40,037 bases of DNA from JBMYTN01 sp049604415. Lineage in GTDB: Bacteria; Pseudomonadota; Alphaproteobacteria; Rhodospirillales; Rhodospirillaceae. Location of the stretch: assembly GCA_049604415.1 (NCBI GenBank), contig JBMYTN010000034.1:1-40037 (forward strand), written 5' to 3'. The translations under genes were made by a program, and so were the position numbers. The notes beneath the pieces were generated by a model. It had not been told where the DNA came from, ran no database searches, and saw only the letters and a program-made list of their open reading frames with translations. Positions 24,450 through 33,900 of the stretch are shown here, one piece after another. The first letter of the stretch is position 1; each line of letters opens with the position of its first letter.

Positions 24450-27338
24450 TCAGCTCGGCTTCGGTTCCGGATTGCCCGCCCGCAGCATGGCGGCCATATC
24501 CTCTTCCGGCAGCGGGGCTGCATAGAGATAGCCCTGGATCGTATCGCACTCGACCGACTTCAGGAAATTCAAATGGTCGAGGGTTTCTACACCTTCTGCG
24601 ACAACCTTCAGATTCAACGCATGGGCCATGGCGATGATGGCCTGGACAATCGCACCATCATTGCTGTTGGTGGTGACGTCTTTGACGAAGGACCGGTCCA
24701 CCTTCAGCTTGCGGATCGGGAACTGCTTCAGCACCGACAGCGACGAATAACCGGTGCCGAAATCGTCAATGGAGCAGGCAATGCCGCGTTCGGCGAACAT
24801 ATTCACCACATTGATGGCATTGGTGGGGTCGTTCATGGCCGAGCTTTCGGTCAACTCAAGCTCAAGATATTGCGGATCAATGCCGGAGGTCTCCAGGCTT
24901 TCCTCGACGATTTTGATCAAGGTTCTGGAATTGTGGAACTGCCGCCCGGAAATATTCACCGCCACGGTGATCGGCGGCAGGCCCTGTTGCTGCCACTCGG
25001 CGATGGCGCGGCAGGAATCCGCCAGCACCTGTTCGCAGATCGCGTCAATCAGGCCAAATTCCTCGGCCACCGGAATAAACTTACCCGGCGGGATCAAGCC
25101 TTCTTCGGCGCTGCGCCAGCGGGCCAGGGCCTCGCAACCGACAATGGCTCCGGTCCGGGCATCGACTTGGGGCTGGAAGAAGGCGACGAATTCTTCCTTT
25201 TCCAGCGCCCGGCGGATCCGGTTTTGCATGGTCAGCTGCTGCGCGGCGCGCTGGCCCATTTCGGCGGTGAACATTTGATAGGCGTCACCGCCCGACGCCT
25301 TGGCCCGGTGTAGGGCCGCATCCGCATGCATGATCAGGGATTCGGGCTCGGTGCCATCCTTAGGATACACCGTGCCGCCAATGGAGATGGTCAGATCGAA
25401 TTGCTGATCTTCGATCACCAAGCCCCGGTGGAAGGCCTTGATCAAGGCTTCGACCCGTTCGGTGATTTGGTCTTCGGACTCCAGACTGGTCATCAGCAGC
25501 AAGAAGCGATCGCCGCTGGCCCGGCAGAGCAGGTCGCCCGGCATCAGGCTTTCGGCGATCCGGCGTGCGGCCCCAATCAGCACCTTGTCGCCCATAGTAT
25601 GGCCGATGGTGGCATTGATGATGCTGAACCGGTCGAGACCCAGCGAAAGCACCGCAACCGGCATGCCTTCCATGGCCTCAATGGCCCGCATGTCCTGGAA
25701 GCTTTCAATGAACAGCGAGCGGTTGCCCAGCCCGGTGAGCGGGTCGTTATAGGCTAAGAAGGTGATGCGTCGTTCCGCGCGATGGCGGTCGGTGACATCC
25801 AGCGCAATGCCTTCCCAAACCACATCGCCATTTGGCAGGCGGTGCGGGCGCGACCAACCGCGCAACCAGCGTTCCTCGCCGCTTTCGGAGCGGATTTTGA
25901 CCTCGTCTTCCATCGGCGTGAGGCGCTCGGCGGAGCGACGCAAATCGCTGAGGAACTGCTCGCGGTCGTCCAGATCCATGGCGTCTAAGAACAGCTCACC
26001 ATTGTCCAGCAGGGCATCGACCTCAATGCCGAGAATGTCCTCGACCCCGCCACTGACATAGTCAAAGCCGAAATCGCCGGATTTGCTCAAGGTGCGCTGA
26101 TAGACCAGACCGGGGATGTTGTTGGTGATGTTTTGCAGGCTCTGCCGGGTCTGGGCCAGCTGGGTTTCGGTTTCCTTGCGTTGGGAAATATCCCGGATCA
26201 CGGCAATGAAAATCCGGCGGCCTTCCGAGAGCACTTCGGATAGCACCACCTCCATGGTGAACAGGGTGCCGTCTTTGCGCAGCCCGCGCATTTCACGGGC
26301 CCCGGCCCCAATCAGCTTGTTGTCGCCAATGGCGATATGGCGGCGCAAAGCCTCCCGATAGCGGGTCCGGTCCGGATCGGGCATCAACATGGCGGCATCC
26401 AGCCCGGTCAGCTCGCCACTGTCATAGCCGAACACCCGCTCCATGGAGGCATTGGCGGACTCAATCAGGCCGTCTTCGGTGATGGTGATGATGCCGTCGG
26501 CCGCATGATTCATGATCATTTCGAGCCAGAGTTCGGCCCGCTTGCGGTCGGTGACGTCGATCAAAACCCCATCCCAAAGCACATCGCCATTGGGCATGGT
26601 TTGCGGTTGCGCACTGCCGGAAAGCCATTTCACCTCGCCAGAGCGAGTGATGCAGCGGAATTCCTCCATCGAGACGGTCAGGGTCTCTCCGGACCGGCTG
26701 ACCTCGGCCAGATAGGAATCCCGGTCGGCCCAGTGGATCGCATCCAGGCAGCCATCCCGCGCCACGGTCAGATCCTCCGGGCTATGGCCCAGGATTTCTT
26801 CGGTTCCGGCAGAAAAGAAGGGGTAGTAGAGCGTTCCGTCTTGCATCAGCACCCGCTGGAAGACGATGCCCGGCATATTGGCGGCAAAATTGCCCAGCCG
26901 TTCTTCGGTTTCGAGCCAACCATCAGACGGTGCTGCGGAATCCCCGGCCTCTCGGGCCAAGACCACCACCAGGGCCACGCCATCGACCTTGGTCGGGCAA
27001 AAAGTGATTTCAATCGAACTGGTGCTGCCATCGGCCAAGGCCAAAGGGAGAAAGCGCTTGCCCTGGGTTTTCGGCACATTGGGGTCACCGCCAATATAGT
27101 GCCCCAGATTACCGTATTTTTCCCCCAGAAGAGCGGTGGCTGGTTCGCCAATGATTTCGGATGCGGAGATGCGGAAGACTTGTTCGGCGGCGCTGTTGAA
27201 CAGGATCACCCGCCCGGTGTCATTGACCATGAACACGCCATCGGGCAGGGACTCAAGCACGGTCACCAGCAGTCCGGCGGATTTGAACTCTGCCGCTGGA
27301 CCGGGCTCTTCCCGTATGGGTAACGTCGTCGTGCTCAT
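24450..27338 (-). CDS. PAS-PAS-PAS-PAS-GGDEF(degenerate)-EAL c-di-GMP phosphodiesterase
   Basis: 962 residues with no membrane helix. Four PAS/PAC units lie at about 25-130, 150-275, 280-390 and 400-525. Their ends are marked by DVTDRKRAE, RDISQRKETE and DVTDRHRAE. The GGDEF domain starts at YNDPLTGLGN (about 527), but the signature reads ASGDRF near residue 606, so cyclase activity is not expected. The EAL domain (about 705-950) keeps EALARW, NISGRQF, ELELTES, DDFGTGYSSL, KVDRSFVKD and AEGVE, consistent with active phosphodiesterase. It should lower cytoplasmic c-di-GMP in response to signals read by the PAS domains, with the degenerate GGDEF possibly a GTP-sensing or regulatory module. Confidence 0.93.
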   Translation of the reverse strand: MSTTTLPIREEPGPAAEFKSAGLLVTVLESLPDGVFMVNDTGRVILFNSAAEQVFRISASEIIGEPATALLGEKYGNLGHYIGGDPNVPKTQGKRFLPLALADGSTSSIEITFCPTKVDGVALVVVLAREAGDSAAPSDGWLETEERLGNFAANMPGIVFQRVLMQDGTLYYPFFSAGTEEILGHSPEDLTVARDGCLDAIHWADRDSYLAEVSRSGETLTVSMEEFRCITRSGEVKWLSGSAQPQTMPNGDVLWDGVLIDVTDRKRAELWLEMIMNHAADGIITITEDGLIESANASMERVFGYDSGELTGLDAAMLMPDPDRTRYREALRRHIAIGDNKLIGAGAREMRGLRKDGTLFTMEVVLSEVLSEGRRIFIAVIRDISQRKETETQLAQTRQSLQNITNNIPGLVYQRTLSKSGDFGFDYVSGGVEDILGIEVDALLDNGELFLDAMDLDDREQFLSDLRRSAERLTPMEDEVKIRSESGEERWLRGWSRPHRLPNGDVVWEGIALDVTDRHRAERRITFLAYNDPLTGLGNRSLFIESFQDMRAIEAMEGMPVAVLSLGLDRFSIINATIGHTMGDKVLIGAARRIAESLMPGDLLCRASGDRFLLLMTSLESEDQITERVEALIKAFHRGLVIEDQQFDLTISIGGTVYPKDGTEPESLIMHADAALHRAKASGGDAYQMFTAEMGQRAAQQLTMQNRIRRALEKEEFVAFFQPQVDARTGAIVGCEALARWRSAEEGLIPPGKFIPVAEEFGLIDAICEQVLADSCRAIAEWQQQGLPPITVAVNISGRQFHNSRTLIKIVEESLETSGIDPQYLELELTESSAMNDPTNAINVVNMFAERGIACSIDDFGTGYSSLSVLKQFPIRKLKVDRSFVKDVTTNSNDGAIVQAIIAMAHALNLKVVAEGVETLDHLNFLKSVECDTIQGYLYAAPLPEEDMAAMLRAGNPEPKPS

Positions 27339-27648
27339 GGCGACTGCTTACGTCTCCGACCCGGATTTCTGCAGAGCTGACCCATCTTTGGCTCTAGCAG
27401 GTTCGGGCTGTTCTTATGTCTGCTTTCCCCCGTTACCCAACCCATGAGTCCGACAGGATCTCGGGTCGAAACGACCTTGGGGTCAACAGTTGACCAACCT
27501 AATCAACCGTTCATTCTGTGGCGATCAGACCTGATGAAAAGAAGCCTACGCGCGATAGCGGAAAGAATAAAGCCCCTCTCCGGGGTATCTGCCTATTTTT
27601 CTTGTGGAACCGGGTGGTTAAACCCGATTTGACTGCGGGTAAAACCCA
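27339..27648. other. Intergenic region between ABC exporter and phosphodiesterase genes
   Basis: About 310 bases without a convincing gene; a 62-codon plus-strand frame here has no supporting signal. A small hairpin CCCC/GGGG at 27573-27585, followed on the minus strand by CTTTATTCTTT, may be a weak terminator of the ABC exporter gene. The phosphodiesterase promoter should lie in the part near 27339. Confidence 0.4.
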
Positions 27649-29445
27649 CTATTGCTCCAGAGATTGCAGGCCGAGCATGGCGTGATACAGACCTTTTGCT
27701 TGGATCAGGGTTGTATGAGTCCCAAGCTCCACAATACGGCCCTGATCTAAGACGCAGATTTGGTCGGCATCGCGGACCTGGGTCAGGCGGTGGGAGACCA
27801 GCAAACAGGTCCGTCCTTGACGCAAGCGCAGCAGGGCCTGGTGCAGCCGGGCTTCCGTCTCCGTATCCAGGGCCGCCGTCGGTTCGTCGAGCAATAACAG
27901 CGGGGCATCCTTTAAGAACGCCCGGGCGATGGCGATCCGCTGCCGTTGGCCTCCGGACAGGCGGACCCCGCCTTCCCCGACCCGGGTGTCAAAGCCCTCG
28001 GGCAGGGCGGCAATAAAATCGCGGGCATCGGCGGCGGCCACGGCGGCCTGGACGTCTGCGTCACTGGCCTCCGGACGGCCATAGCGGATATTGCCTGCAA
28101 TGCTGTCGTCAAACAGGGTGTTCTCCTGCCCGACCAAGGCGACATGGCGCCAAAGCTGTTCCGGTGCGACCTCCGCCATGGGTTGGTCCTGGATCAGGAT
28201 CACCCCGCTGGTTGGGTCATAGAACCGGGCCGCTAGGTTCAGCAAAGTCGACTTCCCGGCCCCGGAGGGTCCGACCAGAGCGGTTGTGGTGCCCGCCTTG
28301 ACCTCCAAGCTGATGCCCTCCAGCGCCGCACTGCCCTTTGGGCTCGGTGGGGCCGGGGCATCCCTTTGGGCGGAGGGTAGATCTTCCCCCGTGCCATAGG
28401 AAAAGTGAACTGCATCAAAGCGCAGCGCGACGCCCCCGCTTGTGGATGGGGTTGGCATCGGGGCGCCCGCATCCAGATCCAGCGGCGTATGGCGATCAAG
28501 CAGCGCATAATAGCGATCAGCGGCGGCGAGGCCTTCCTGCAGGGTGGCATGGAGATTGGCCAGGCGTTTGGCGGGCTGATAGGCCAGCAAGATGGAGGCG
28601 AGGAAGGCGGTTAGGTCTCCGGCAGTGACCTCGCCCGAGATCACCCGCTGGCCGCCATAAATCAACGCCGCACCAATGGCGATGCCGCTGGCCAGCTCCA
28701 TGATCGGACTGACCAGGGCCCGGATCCACTCCGCCCGGAAGGAGAGCCGCCTGACCCGCTCGATCAGGCCATGGACCCGCGCGGTTTCCTGCTCCTGGGC
28801 CCCATAAAGCCGCACCATGCGGATCGCTTTCAGGGTTTCGCCCAAGCGGGCATTGAGACGGCCCAGCTCCTCTTGGGTGGCCCAGGCGGTTTTGCGGATC
28901 CGCTTGCCCAGTTTGGAGATCGGGATCAGGGCCGGGGGCAGGACCAAAAAAGCGATGGCCGCCAATTGCCAGTCGAGCCAAAATGCATGGCCGACCAAGC
29001 CAACCAGAGTGGCGGCGTCGCGTCCGATGCTGGTCAATCCATTGGAGATGGCGACCCGCAAATGGTTGAGGTCAATGGTGAAGCGCCCGGCCAGGCGTCC
29101 GGCGGCCTGGCTTTGAAGAAAAAACAGATCCAGATCGGAAAGATGGGCATAGAGCCGGTTTCGGGCCTCGCGGACAATGCCAAAGCCCACCGCTGACATG
29201 ATCATATGCTGGGTGAAGTTGGCCACAGCTTTGACGGTGAAGGCGATCAGGATCCCGACCCCGATCGACCACATCACACTGGCATCGGTGCCGCCGACAA
29301 TGCCGTCAATGGCCGGCTTGATCATATAGGCCACGGCGACTGTGGCGGCGGCCAGGACCAGCATAAAGAACAGCCCCAGCCCGATTTGCGGCAGGCGGGG
29401 TCGGATAAAGTCAACCAGCAGCCGGGACAAGGTGGCATTGGCCAT
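27649..29445 (-). CDS. ABC exporter with fused membrane and ATPase domains (MsbA/LmrA-like)
   Basis: 598 residues from the ATG at 29445; the frame is open to 29526, but the extra 27 residues are unlike the family, and neither start has a strong ribosome-binding site. Six membrane helices fill about 15-310. The ATPase domain follows, with Walker A GPSGAGKST (about 390), signature LSGGQRQRIAIARA, Walker B LLLLDEPTAALD and the switch His in SHRLTQV. It has the half-size architecture of lipid A and drug exporters that work as homodimers. A Pro-rich insert lies between membrane and ATPase domains (about 350-375). The substrate is not readable from the sequence. It is a single gene, and its neighbours give no clue. 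Confidence 0.9.
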   Translation of the reverse strand: MANATLSRLLVDFIRPRLPQIGLGLFFMLVLAAATVAVAYMIKPAIDGIVGGTDASVMWSIGVGILIAFTVKAVANFTQHMIMSAVGFGIVREARNRLYAHLSDLDLFFLQSQAAGRLAGRFTIDLNHLRVAISNGLTSIGRDAATLVGLVGHAFWLDWQLAAIAFLVLPPALIPISKLGKRIRKTAWATQEELGRLNARLGETLKAIRMVRLYGAQEQETARVHGLIERVRRLSFRAEWIRALVSPIMELASGIAIGAALIYGGQRVISGEVTAGDLTAFLASILLAYQPAKRLANLHATLQEGLAAADRYYALLDRHTPLDLDAGAPMPTPSTSGGVALRFDAVHFSYGTGEDLPSAQRDAPAPPSPKGSAALEGISLEVKAGTTTALVGPSGAGKSTLLNLAARFYDPTSGVILIQDQPMAEVAPEQLWRHVALVGQENTLFDDSIAGNIRYGRPEASDADVQAAVAAADARDFIAALPEGFDTRVGEGGVRLSGGQRQRIAIARAFLKDAPLLLLDEPTAALDTETEARLHQALLRLRQGRTCLLVSHRLTQVRDADQICVLDQGRIVELGTHTTLIQAKGLYHAMLGLQSLEQ

Positions 29446-29783
29446 GGTCGGACAAGGGCTCCGGATTGTGCTTGCGCTCAGCAGACAGGAAACGGTCGGC
29501 CAGGATCTGTGGCGCACTTCGACCATCTAATCCGCGATTTATCAAGACAAAACACTGATTTCACAGTAGGGTTTGGGCCGAAACCTCAAGAACGTCTTGG
29601 ACTGAACCAGGCCGCCAAGGGTGATTACCCCGGGCAATTTCACGCTACGGGCAAGCGCGGGGCTGGTTTAGGGGGGCATTGAAGGGGTTTATTCATTCTT
29701 TGCCGGGCATGCTGTTGGATCTTTATCGGCCCGTCAATCGGTGACCCTGTTCATCCCAGTTGGAACAAAGGATCTTCGGACCC

Positions 29784-30830
29784 ATGACCGAAGAAAAAAA
29801 AGATATTTCTCCGATTGAAGACGGGGATATGGACTCCCTGTTTGTCCTGCCCCTGGAGATCATTCCCCTAGAGACACCGGCGCTGAGCCGGGCTCGGATG
29901 ATCAAAAACGCCCGGCTGAAAAGCGTCATCGAAATGTTTGATGATCTGCAGACCGGCAGCGGCCAAGTCGAGGTCAACGATTTACCAAAGCTGTTCAGTT
30001 GGGAAGATGATCGCTCCCATCCGGATCTGTCCAAGCTGCGCAAGCTTGCGGGGCTGGAAAGCTATGACGTCTATTCCCTGCGGATTTTGCTGCGGGAGCA
30101 AGGCATCGAGGTCAACCAACAAGACGCCCTGAAGCTGTCCGAGGACAAAAACAAAGAGCTGACCACCTATATGACCCAGTTCACCCGCCCGCTGATCATG
30201 CAGATCTATGGCGATGAGAGTGTGCAGGTGAATGACTTCGAGGACGTGATCAATCTGTTTAAAGATCCCGACGTCCAGAAGGCCCGGCAGCGGCTGCAAA
30301 AAATGGCCGATAAGTTGGGCATCAAGATCTTGGATGTGCCGCGCTTCCTGGAAGATTATGGCGATATCTTCCTGTCGCTGTCCTATTACCGCCATTGCCT
30401 GGACCGGTTGGCCCCGCTGTTGGAAGACTTTATCAGCTCCATGTATGACATCCGGACCAATTGGCAGCTAAAGCAGGATCTGAACCTGCAAAAGAACTGT
30501 GAAAAGGTCGAAAGCACCATCAACGAGCTTTCCGCTGCAATCACCGGTCGGTTCGAAAACTTTGACCGCTCGACCAAAGGCATGTGGGCCGACATCTCGG
30601 CGGAGAAGTTCAAAAAGGTGCAAAAGCTGATCGAAAGCTACCACACCACCATTGGTGGGGTGCTGTGTGGCCTGACGGTGAAAATGAATGCCTGGGCACG
30701 GATTTTCCCCAAGCCCAATTCCGGCGGGCCGGTGAAGCGCGCGGAGTTTATTATGGTCGAGATGCGCCAGGGCATCGACAATATGAAGCGGATCGAAGAT
30801 TCCGCCCCGATGCTCTCGCAGCTGAGCTGA
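29784..30830 (+). CDS. Unknown helical cytoplasmic protein
   Basis: 348 residues from the ATG at 29784; a TTG at 29760 is in frame but less likely. No signal peptide and no membrane helix. It is largely helical with charged amphipathic segments. An N-terminal acidic stretch (about 1-35) is followed by helices containing LKSVIEMFDDL and LFKDPDVQKARQRLQKMADKLGI, and a C-terminal bundle with paired Trp. I do not recognise the family. Base composition matches the surrounding core genes, suggesting a resident rather than an imported gene. It is divergent from the ABC exporter and followed by a 393-bp gap, so it seems to be transcribed alone. Confidence 0.75.
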   Translation: MTEEKKDISPIEDGDMDSLFVLPLEIIPLETPALSRARMIKNARLKSVIEMFDDLQTGSGQVEVNDLPKLFSWEDDRSHPDLSKLRKLAGLESYDVYSLRILLREQGIEVNQQDALKLSEDKNKELTTYMTQFTRPLIMQIYGDESVQVNDFEDVINLFKDPDVQKARQRLQKMADKLGIKILDVPRFLEDYGDIFLSLSYYRHCLDRLAPLLEDFISSMYDIRTNWQLKQDLNLQKNCEKVESTINELSAAITGRFENFDRSTKGMWADISAEKFKKVQKLIESYHTTIGGVLCGLTVKMNAWARIFPKPNSGGPVKRAEFIMVEMRQGIDNMKRIEDSAPMLSQLS

Positions 30831-31223
30831 TCCTGGTCGAATCAAGCAAGTTCACAATGAATGCGGTTGTGGTCTTAAAATAATTTTCCCGCAGTAAGAC
30901 GCAAAACAATCAGGCGCTAAAGAAACCAAATTCTGTAGGTGAGAATATTTTACGTTAAATCGCCAAAGGCGAGCGCTTTCCTCGGTTCAATTTTCAGAAA
31001 TCGATCTCACGACCCGTTTTCACTGCCGATATCTATGGCGTGCCTTATAAAAAGCTGGGACCATACGAAGTGTGGCCCTGATTGGATCACCAAAAAATGG
31101 GATCCAAACCAAAAAACCAATCAGCGACGGCGGCCAGACCGATAAGCGGCACCCGTCCATCGCCCATCCCCAGGGCCACACAAAGCGACCAACGACCAGA
31201 CTGATCAAATCGGGGAGAGACAG
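30831..31223. other. Intergenic region upstream of the binding-protein/chemoreceptor operon
   Basis: 393 bases without a gene. The first half is AT-rich, and a short hairpin CGCC-AAA-GGCG lies near 30960. GATTGG near 31080 and its complement CCAATC about 40 bases later could form a loop, but nothing matches a known regulatory RNA. The operon promoter should be within it. I see no clear Pho-box-like direct repeats. Confidence 0.4.
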
Positions 31224-32042
31224 ATGATCGGCACCAAAACGGCATTGGGAAAAACCACCGTCCTTCAAGGCGCGGGACTTGTCTGTGTGGGCGTGTTGCT
31301 GGCTTTTGCTGGCGGCGTGAATGCAGCCTCTGCCAATGATCTGTCCTATGTCGGCTCCTCCACGGTGGGCAAATTCATCACCGATGCCAAAGACGCTTAT
31401 AGCGGGGCCGGGCTGAAACTGGACACCCGCCCGGAAAGCTCCGGCGGGGAATCCTGTCCTTTGCGCGATGCCTGTGACTTCGGTGGCGTGGCCCGGGATG
31501 TGAAACCGGAGTTTTTGGAGCGCGGGGTTGAGGCGACCTTGATTGGCCAGGATGCCATTGCCGCCATTGTCAATGCGGGCAACCCGGTTAAGGAGCTGAG
31601 CAAAGAGCAGATCGCCGGGATCTTCACCGGTAAAATCACCGATTGGTCCGAGGTCGGTGGCAGCGCTGGCCCGATCAAGCCTATGATCGTCAAGCAAGGC
31701 TCCGCAACCCGCAATGTGTTCCAAAGCAAACTGTTGGATGGCGCGGACTATGCCGGGGCCGAGGTGGTGACCCCCGATGCCAAGATCGTTGCCCAGGTCG
31801 CCCGCGATCCGGCGGCCATCGGCCAGATCAGCCTGGCCTTTATCCAGGGCAATGATGCGGTGGTGGCCCTGACCATTGATGGCCAAGCTGCGGAGATGAG
31901 CAACACCAGCTATTTCGTCACCCGCCCGCTTTATTTGACCACCAAAGGCGCGCCGAGCGGGGCGGCCAAGGACTTCATTGACTGGGCGGTTTCCGCCGAA
32001 GGGCAGGCGGTTGTCCAAAAACGCTTCATCGGCATCGAGTAG
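31224..32042 (+). CDS. PstS-like periplasmic substrate-binding protein
   Basis: 272 residues; GGGAGAG stands just upstream of the ATG. A Sec signal peptide covers about 1-37 (ending VNAASA). The mature part has the PBP-like fold of the phosphate-binding family: LSYVGSSTVGKF at the N-terminus, ESSGGESCP in the ligand loop, LSKEQIAGIFTGKITDWSEVGG, and GSATRNVF, where Ser/Thr/Arg contact an oxyanion. It ends six bases before a chemoreceptor gene, and no permease genes follow. This suggests it delivers its ligand, perhaps phosphate or another oxyanion, to the chemoreceptor rather than to a transporter. Cys residues at GESCPLRDACD are unusual for the loop and may form a disulfide. Confidence 0.85.
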   Translation: MIGTKTALGKTTVLQGAGLVCVGVLLAFAGGVNAASANDLSYVGSSTVGKFITDAKDAYSGAGLKLDTRPESSGGESCPLRDACDFGGVARDVKPEFLERGVEATLIGQDAIAAIVNAGNPVKELSKEQIAGIFTGKITDWSEVGGSAGPIKPMIVKQGSATRNVFQSKLLDGADYAGAEVVTPDAKIVAQVARDPAAIGQISLAFIQGNDAVVALTIDGQAAEMSNTSYFVTRPLYLTTKGAPSGAAKDFIDWAVSAEGQAVVQKRFIGIE

Positions 32043-32048
32043 GCCACA

Positions 32049-33764
32049 GTGCAAGGCGCATCTGCTGGGGAAGGCGCCCGTCGATCCGGGACGGTCGCCA
32101 CCTCGCTGACGGCGGTGATCGTCCTGTTCGTCGTGTTCGTGTTCGGCATTGTCGCCGTAACCTTTTTTGTCGCCCAGCGGCAGTCACAAGATGCTCTGAT
32201 CATCGATCTGGCGGGCAGTCAAAGCCTGTTGGTGATGGACCAGTCCCGTCTGTTTACGGAACTGGCCCTGGCCATCGAAAGCGAGTCCTCCACCGAGGAA
32301 CTGACGGCGGCGTTGATCAAAGACCGCGACCTGTTCGAGCGCGGCCTGCAAGTGCTGCGAACCGGTGGCGACATTACCACCCGCAGCGGCGAGGCGGTGG
32401 AGATCCCGCCGGGTGATGCGGCGGTTCTCCAGGCCTTGAGCACCGTGCAATCGGTGTGGGAGCCGTTCTCTGCGGCCCTGGCGGTCTTGCTGGCCGAGGA
32501 GGTCGATGTCACCTCCCTGGACTATTACGACGCCATTGATTTGGTGGCCGCAGAAACCCATACCCTGGTCGACGCCACCTTGGCCGTGACCAAGGCGGTG
32601 GAACAGGGCTCCCTGCAAAACGCCCGGACCTTGCGAGTGGTGTTGATCATCGCCGCCCTGTCCACGGTGGTTGTGGCGGTGGTCGGCATGATGGTGGTGC
32701 GCAACATCACCAAGCCTTTGGATAAGATTTCCGGCCTGTTGACCCGTCTGGCGGGCGGTGAGGTGATCGCCGAGGTGCCCTATACTGACCGCACCACCGA
32801 GATCGGTGCTCTGGCCCGGACCTTTGAGTCCTTCAGCCAGGCGCAAATCCGGGCCAAGGAGCTGGCGGAACAGCGGGAGGCCGATCAGCGCCGGACCCAG
32901 GACCGGGCCAAGCTGATCGTCGAGGCGGTCAATCAGTTCCAACAGGATGTCGGCCATCGTTTGGGCCAGATGAATGGCGCAGCCTCATCGCTGGAAAGCA
33001 TCGCCGAGAGCATGCAATTGACCGCCGATGATGCGGCGCGGCGGGCCTCCGAGGTGAGCGCTGCGTCCGATGCCGCCTCCCGGGATGTGGACACGGTGGC
33101 CTCGGCGGCGGAAGAACTGGCCGCCAGCGAAGGCGAGATCAAGCGCCAGGTCGGGCGCGGTTCCGAGATTGCCCGGACGGCTGTGGGCGATGCGGAGCAG
33201 GCCAACAGTTTGATTCTGGATCTGGCCAGCGCCGCGCAACGGATTGGCGATGTGGTCCGCTTGATCGAAGATGTGGCGGAACAGACCAATTTGCTGGCGC
33301 TGAATGCGACTATTGAAGCCGCGCGGGCCGGGGATGCGGGCAAAGGCTTTGCCGTGGTGGCGGGCGAGGTTAAAGCCTTGGCCAATCAAACCACCCGGGC
33401 CACGGAGCAGATCTCCGCCCAGATCAACGAGGTCCAAGGCGAGACCGAAAAGGCCGTGGCTGCCATTCAGGGCATTGCCGGGGTGATCCGGGAGATCGAC
33501 AGCATTTCCGAAACCATAAACATGTCGGTCGAGGAGCAAAGTGCGGCGACCTCTGAGATCGCGCGTTCGGTCCAAGGCGCCGCGCAAGGGGCCGGTGCTG
33601 TCTCGCACACCATTGTCGGGGTAACGGAAGCGGCCAAAACCACCGATGAGGCGGCAGCCCAGGTCCTGCAGGCGGCCCATGGCCTGAAGGACGATTCAGA
33701 GGGCTTGCGGCAATCGGTGGAAACCTTCTTGGCAGCGGTCTCTAAGGCCGACGAAGCAGCTTAG
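32049..33764 (+). CDS. Methyl-accepting chemotaxis protein
   Basis: 571 residues from a GTG six bases after the preceding stop, with AGG in front. One membrane helix lies at about 19-42, then a periplasmic helical sensor (about 45-195), a second membrane helix (about 197-217) and a HAMP domain (NITKPLDKISGLLTRLAGGE). A long cytoplasmic signalling coil has the conserved hairpin tip VAEQTNLLALNATIEAARAG and AVVAGEVKALANQT. It should couple to CheA/CheW and control motility. The tight linkage to a periplasmic binding protein implies that the binding protein presents the stimulus. No C-terminal CheR/CheB tether pentapeptide is evident. The stop codon overlaps the start of a dispersed repeat. Confidence 0.93.
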   Translation: MQGASAGEGARRSGTVATSLTAVIVLFVVFVFGIVAVTFFVAQRQSQDALIIDLAGSQSLLVMDQSRLFTELALAIESESSTEELTAALIKDRDLFERGLQVLRTGGDITTRSGEAVEIPPGDAAVLQALSTVQSVWEPFSAALAVLLAEEVDVTSLDYYDAIDLVAAETHTLVDATLAVTKAVEQGSLQNARTLRVVLIIAALSTVVVAVVGMMVVRNITKPLDKISGLLTRLAGGEVIAEVPYTDRTTEIGALARTFESFSQAQIRAKELAEQREADQRRTQDRAKLIVEAVNQFQQDVGHRLGQMNGAASSLESIAESMQLTADDAARRASEVSAASDAASRDVDTVASAAEELAASEGEIKRQVGRGSEIARTAVGDAEQANSLILDLASAAQRIGDVVRLIEDVAEQTNLLALNATIEAARAGDAGKGFAVVAGEVKALANQTTRATEQISAQINEVQGETEKAVAAIQGIAGVIREIDSISETINMSVEEQSAATSEIARSVQGAAQGAGAVSHTIVGVTEAAKTTDEAAAQVLQAAHGLKDDSEGLRQSVETFLAAVSKADEAA

Positions 33765-33867
33765 AGCATTTTCAGCCGAAGTGGGTCCGGTTCGGCGGTT
33801 CGAAAATGCGACAATATAAAAAGTTAGGGCGAATTCCGCGATTTATTGGACGCGGAAATCGCTCTAG
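33764..33867 (+). repeat. Dispersed intergenic repeat, near-complete copy
   Basis: The element begins at the chemoreceptor stop (TTAGAGCATTTTC) and ends with GAAATCGCTCTAG, so its ends are imperfect inverted repeats. Inside, TTCCGCG and CGCGGAA pair across a short loop. Its first 25 bases recur inverted at 20808-20832. It occupies most of the gap between the chemoreceptor and cobT. I know similar GAGCATTTTC elements as common alphaproteobacterial intergenic repeats; no transposase is carried. Confidence 0.75.
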
Positions 33868-33900
33868 TGGGGACAGCCTCGAACCCCAATTTACACCTTC

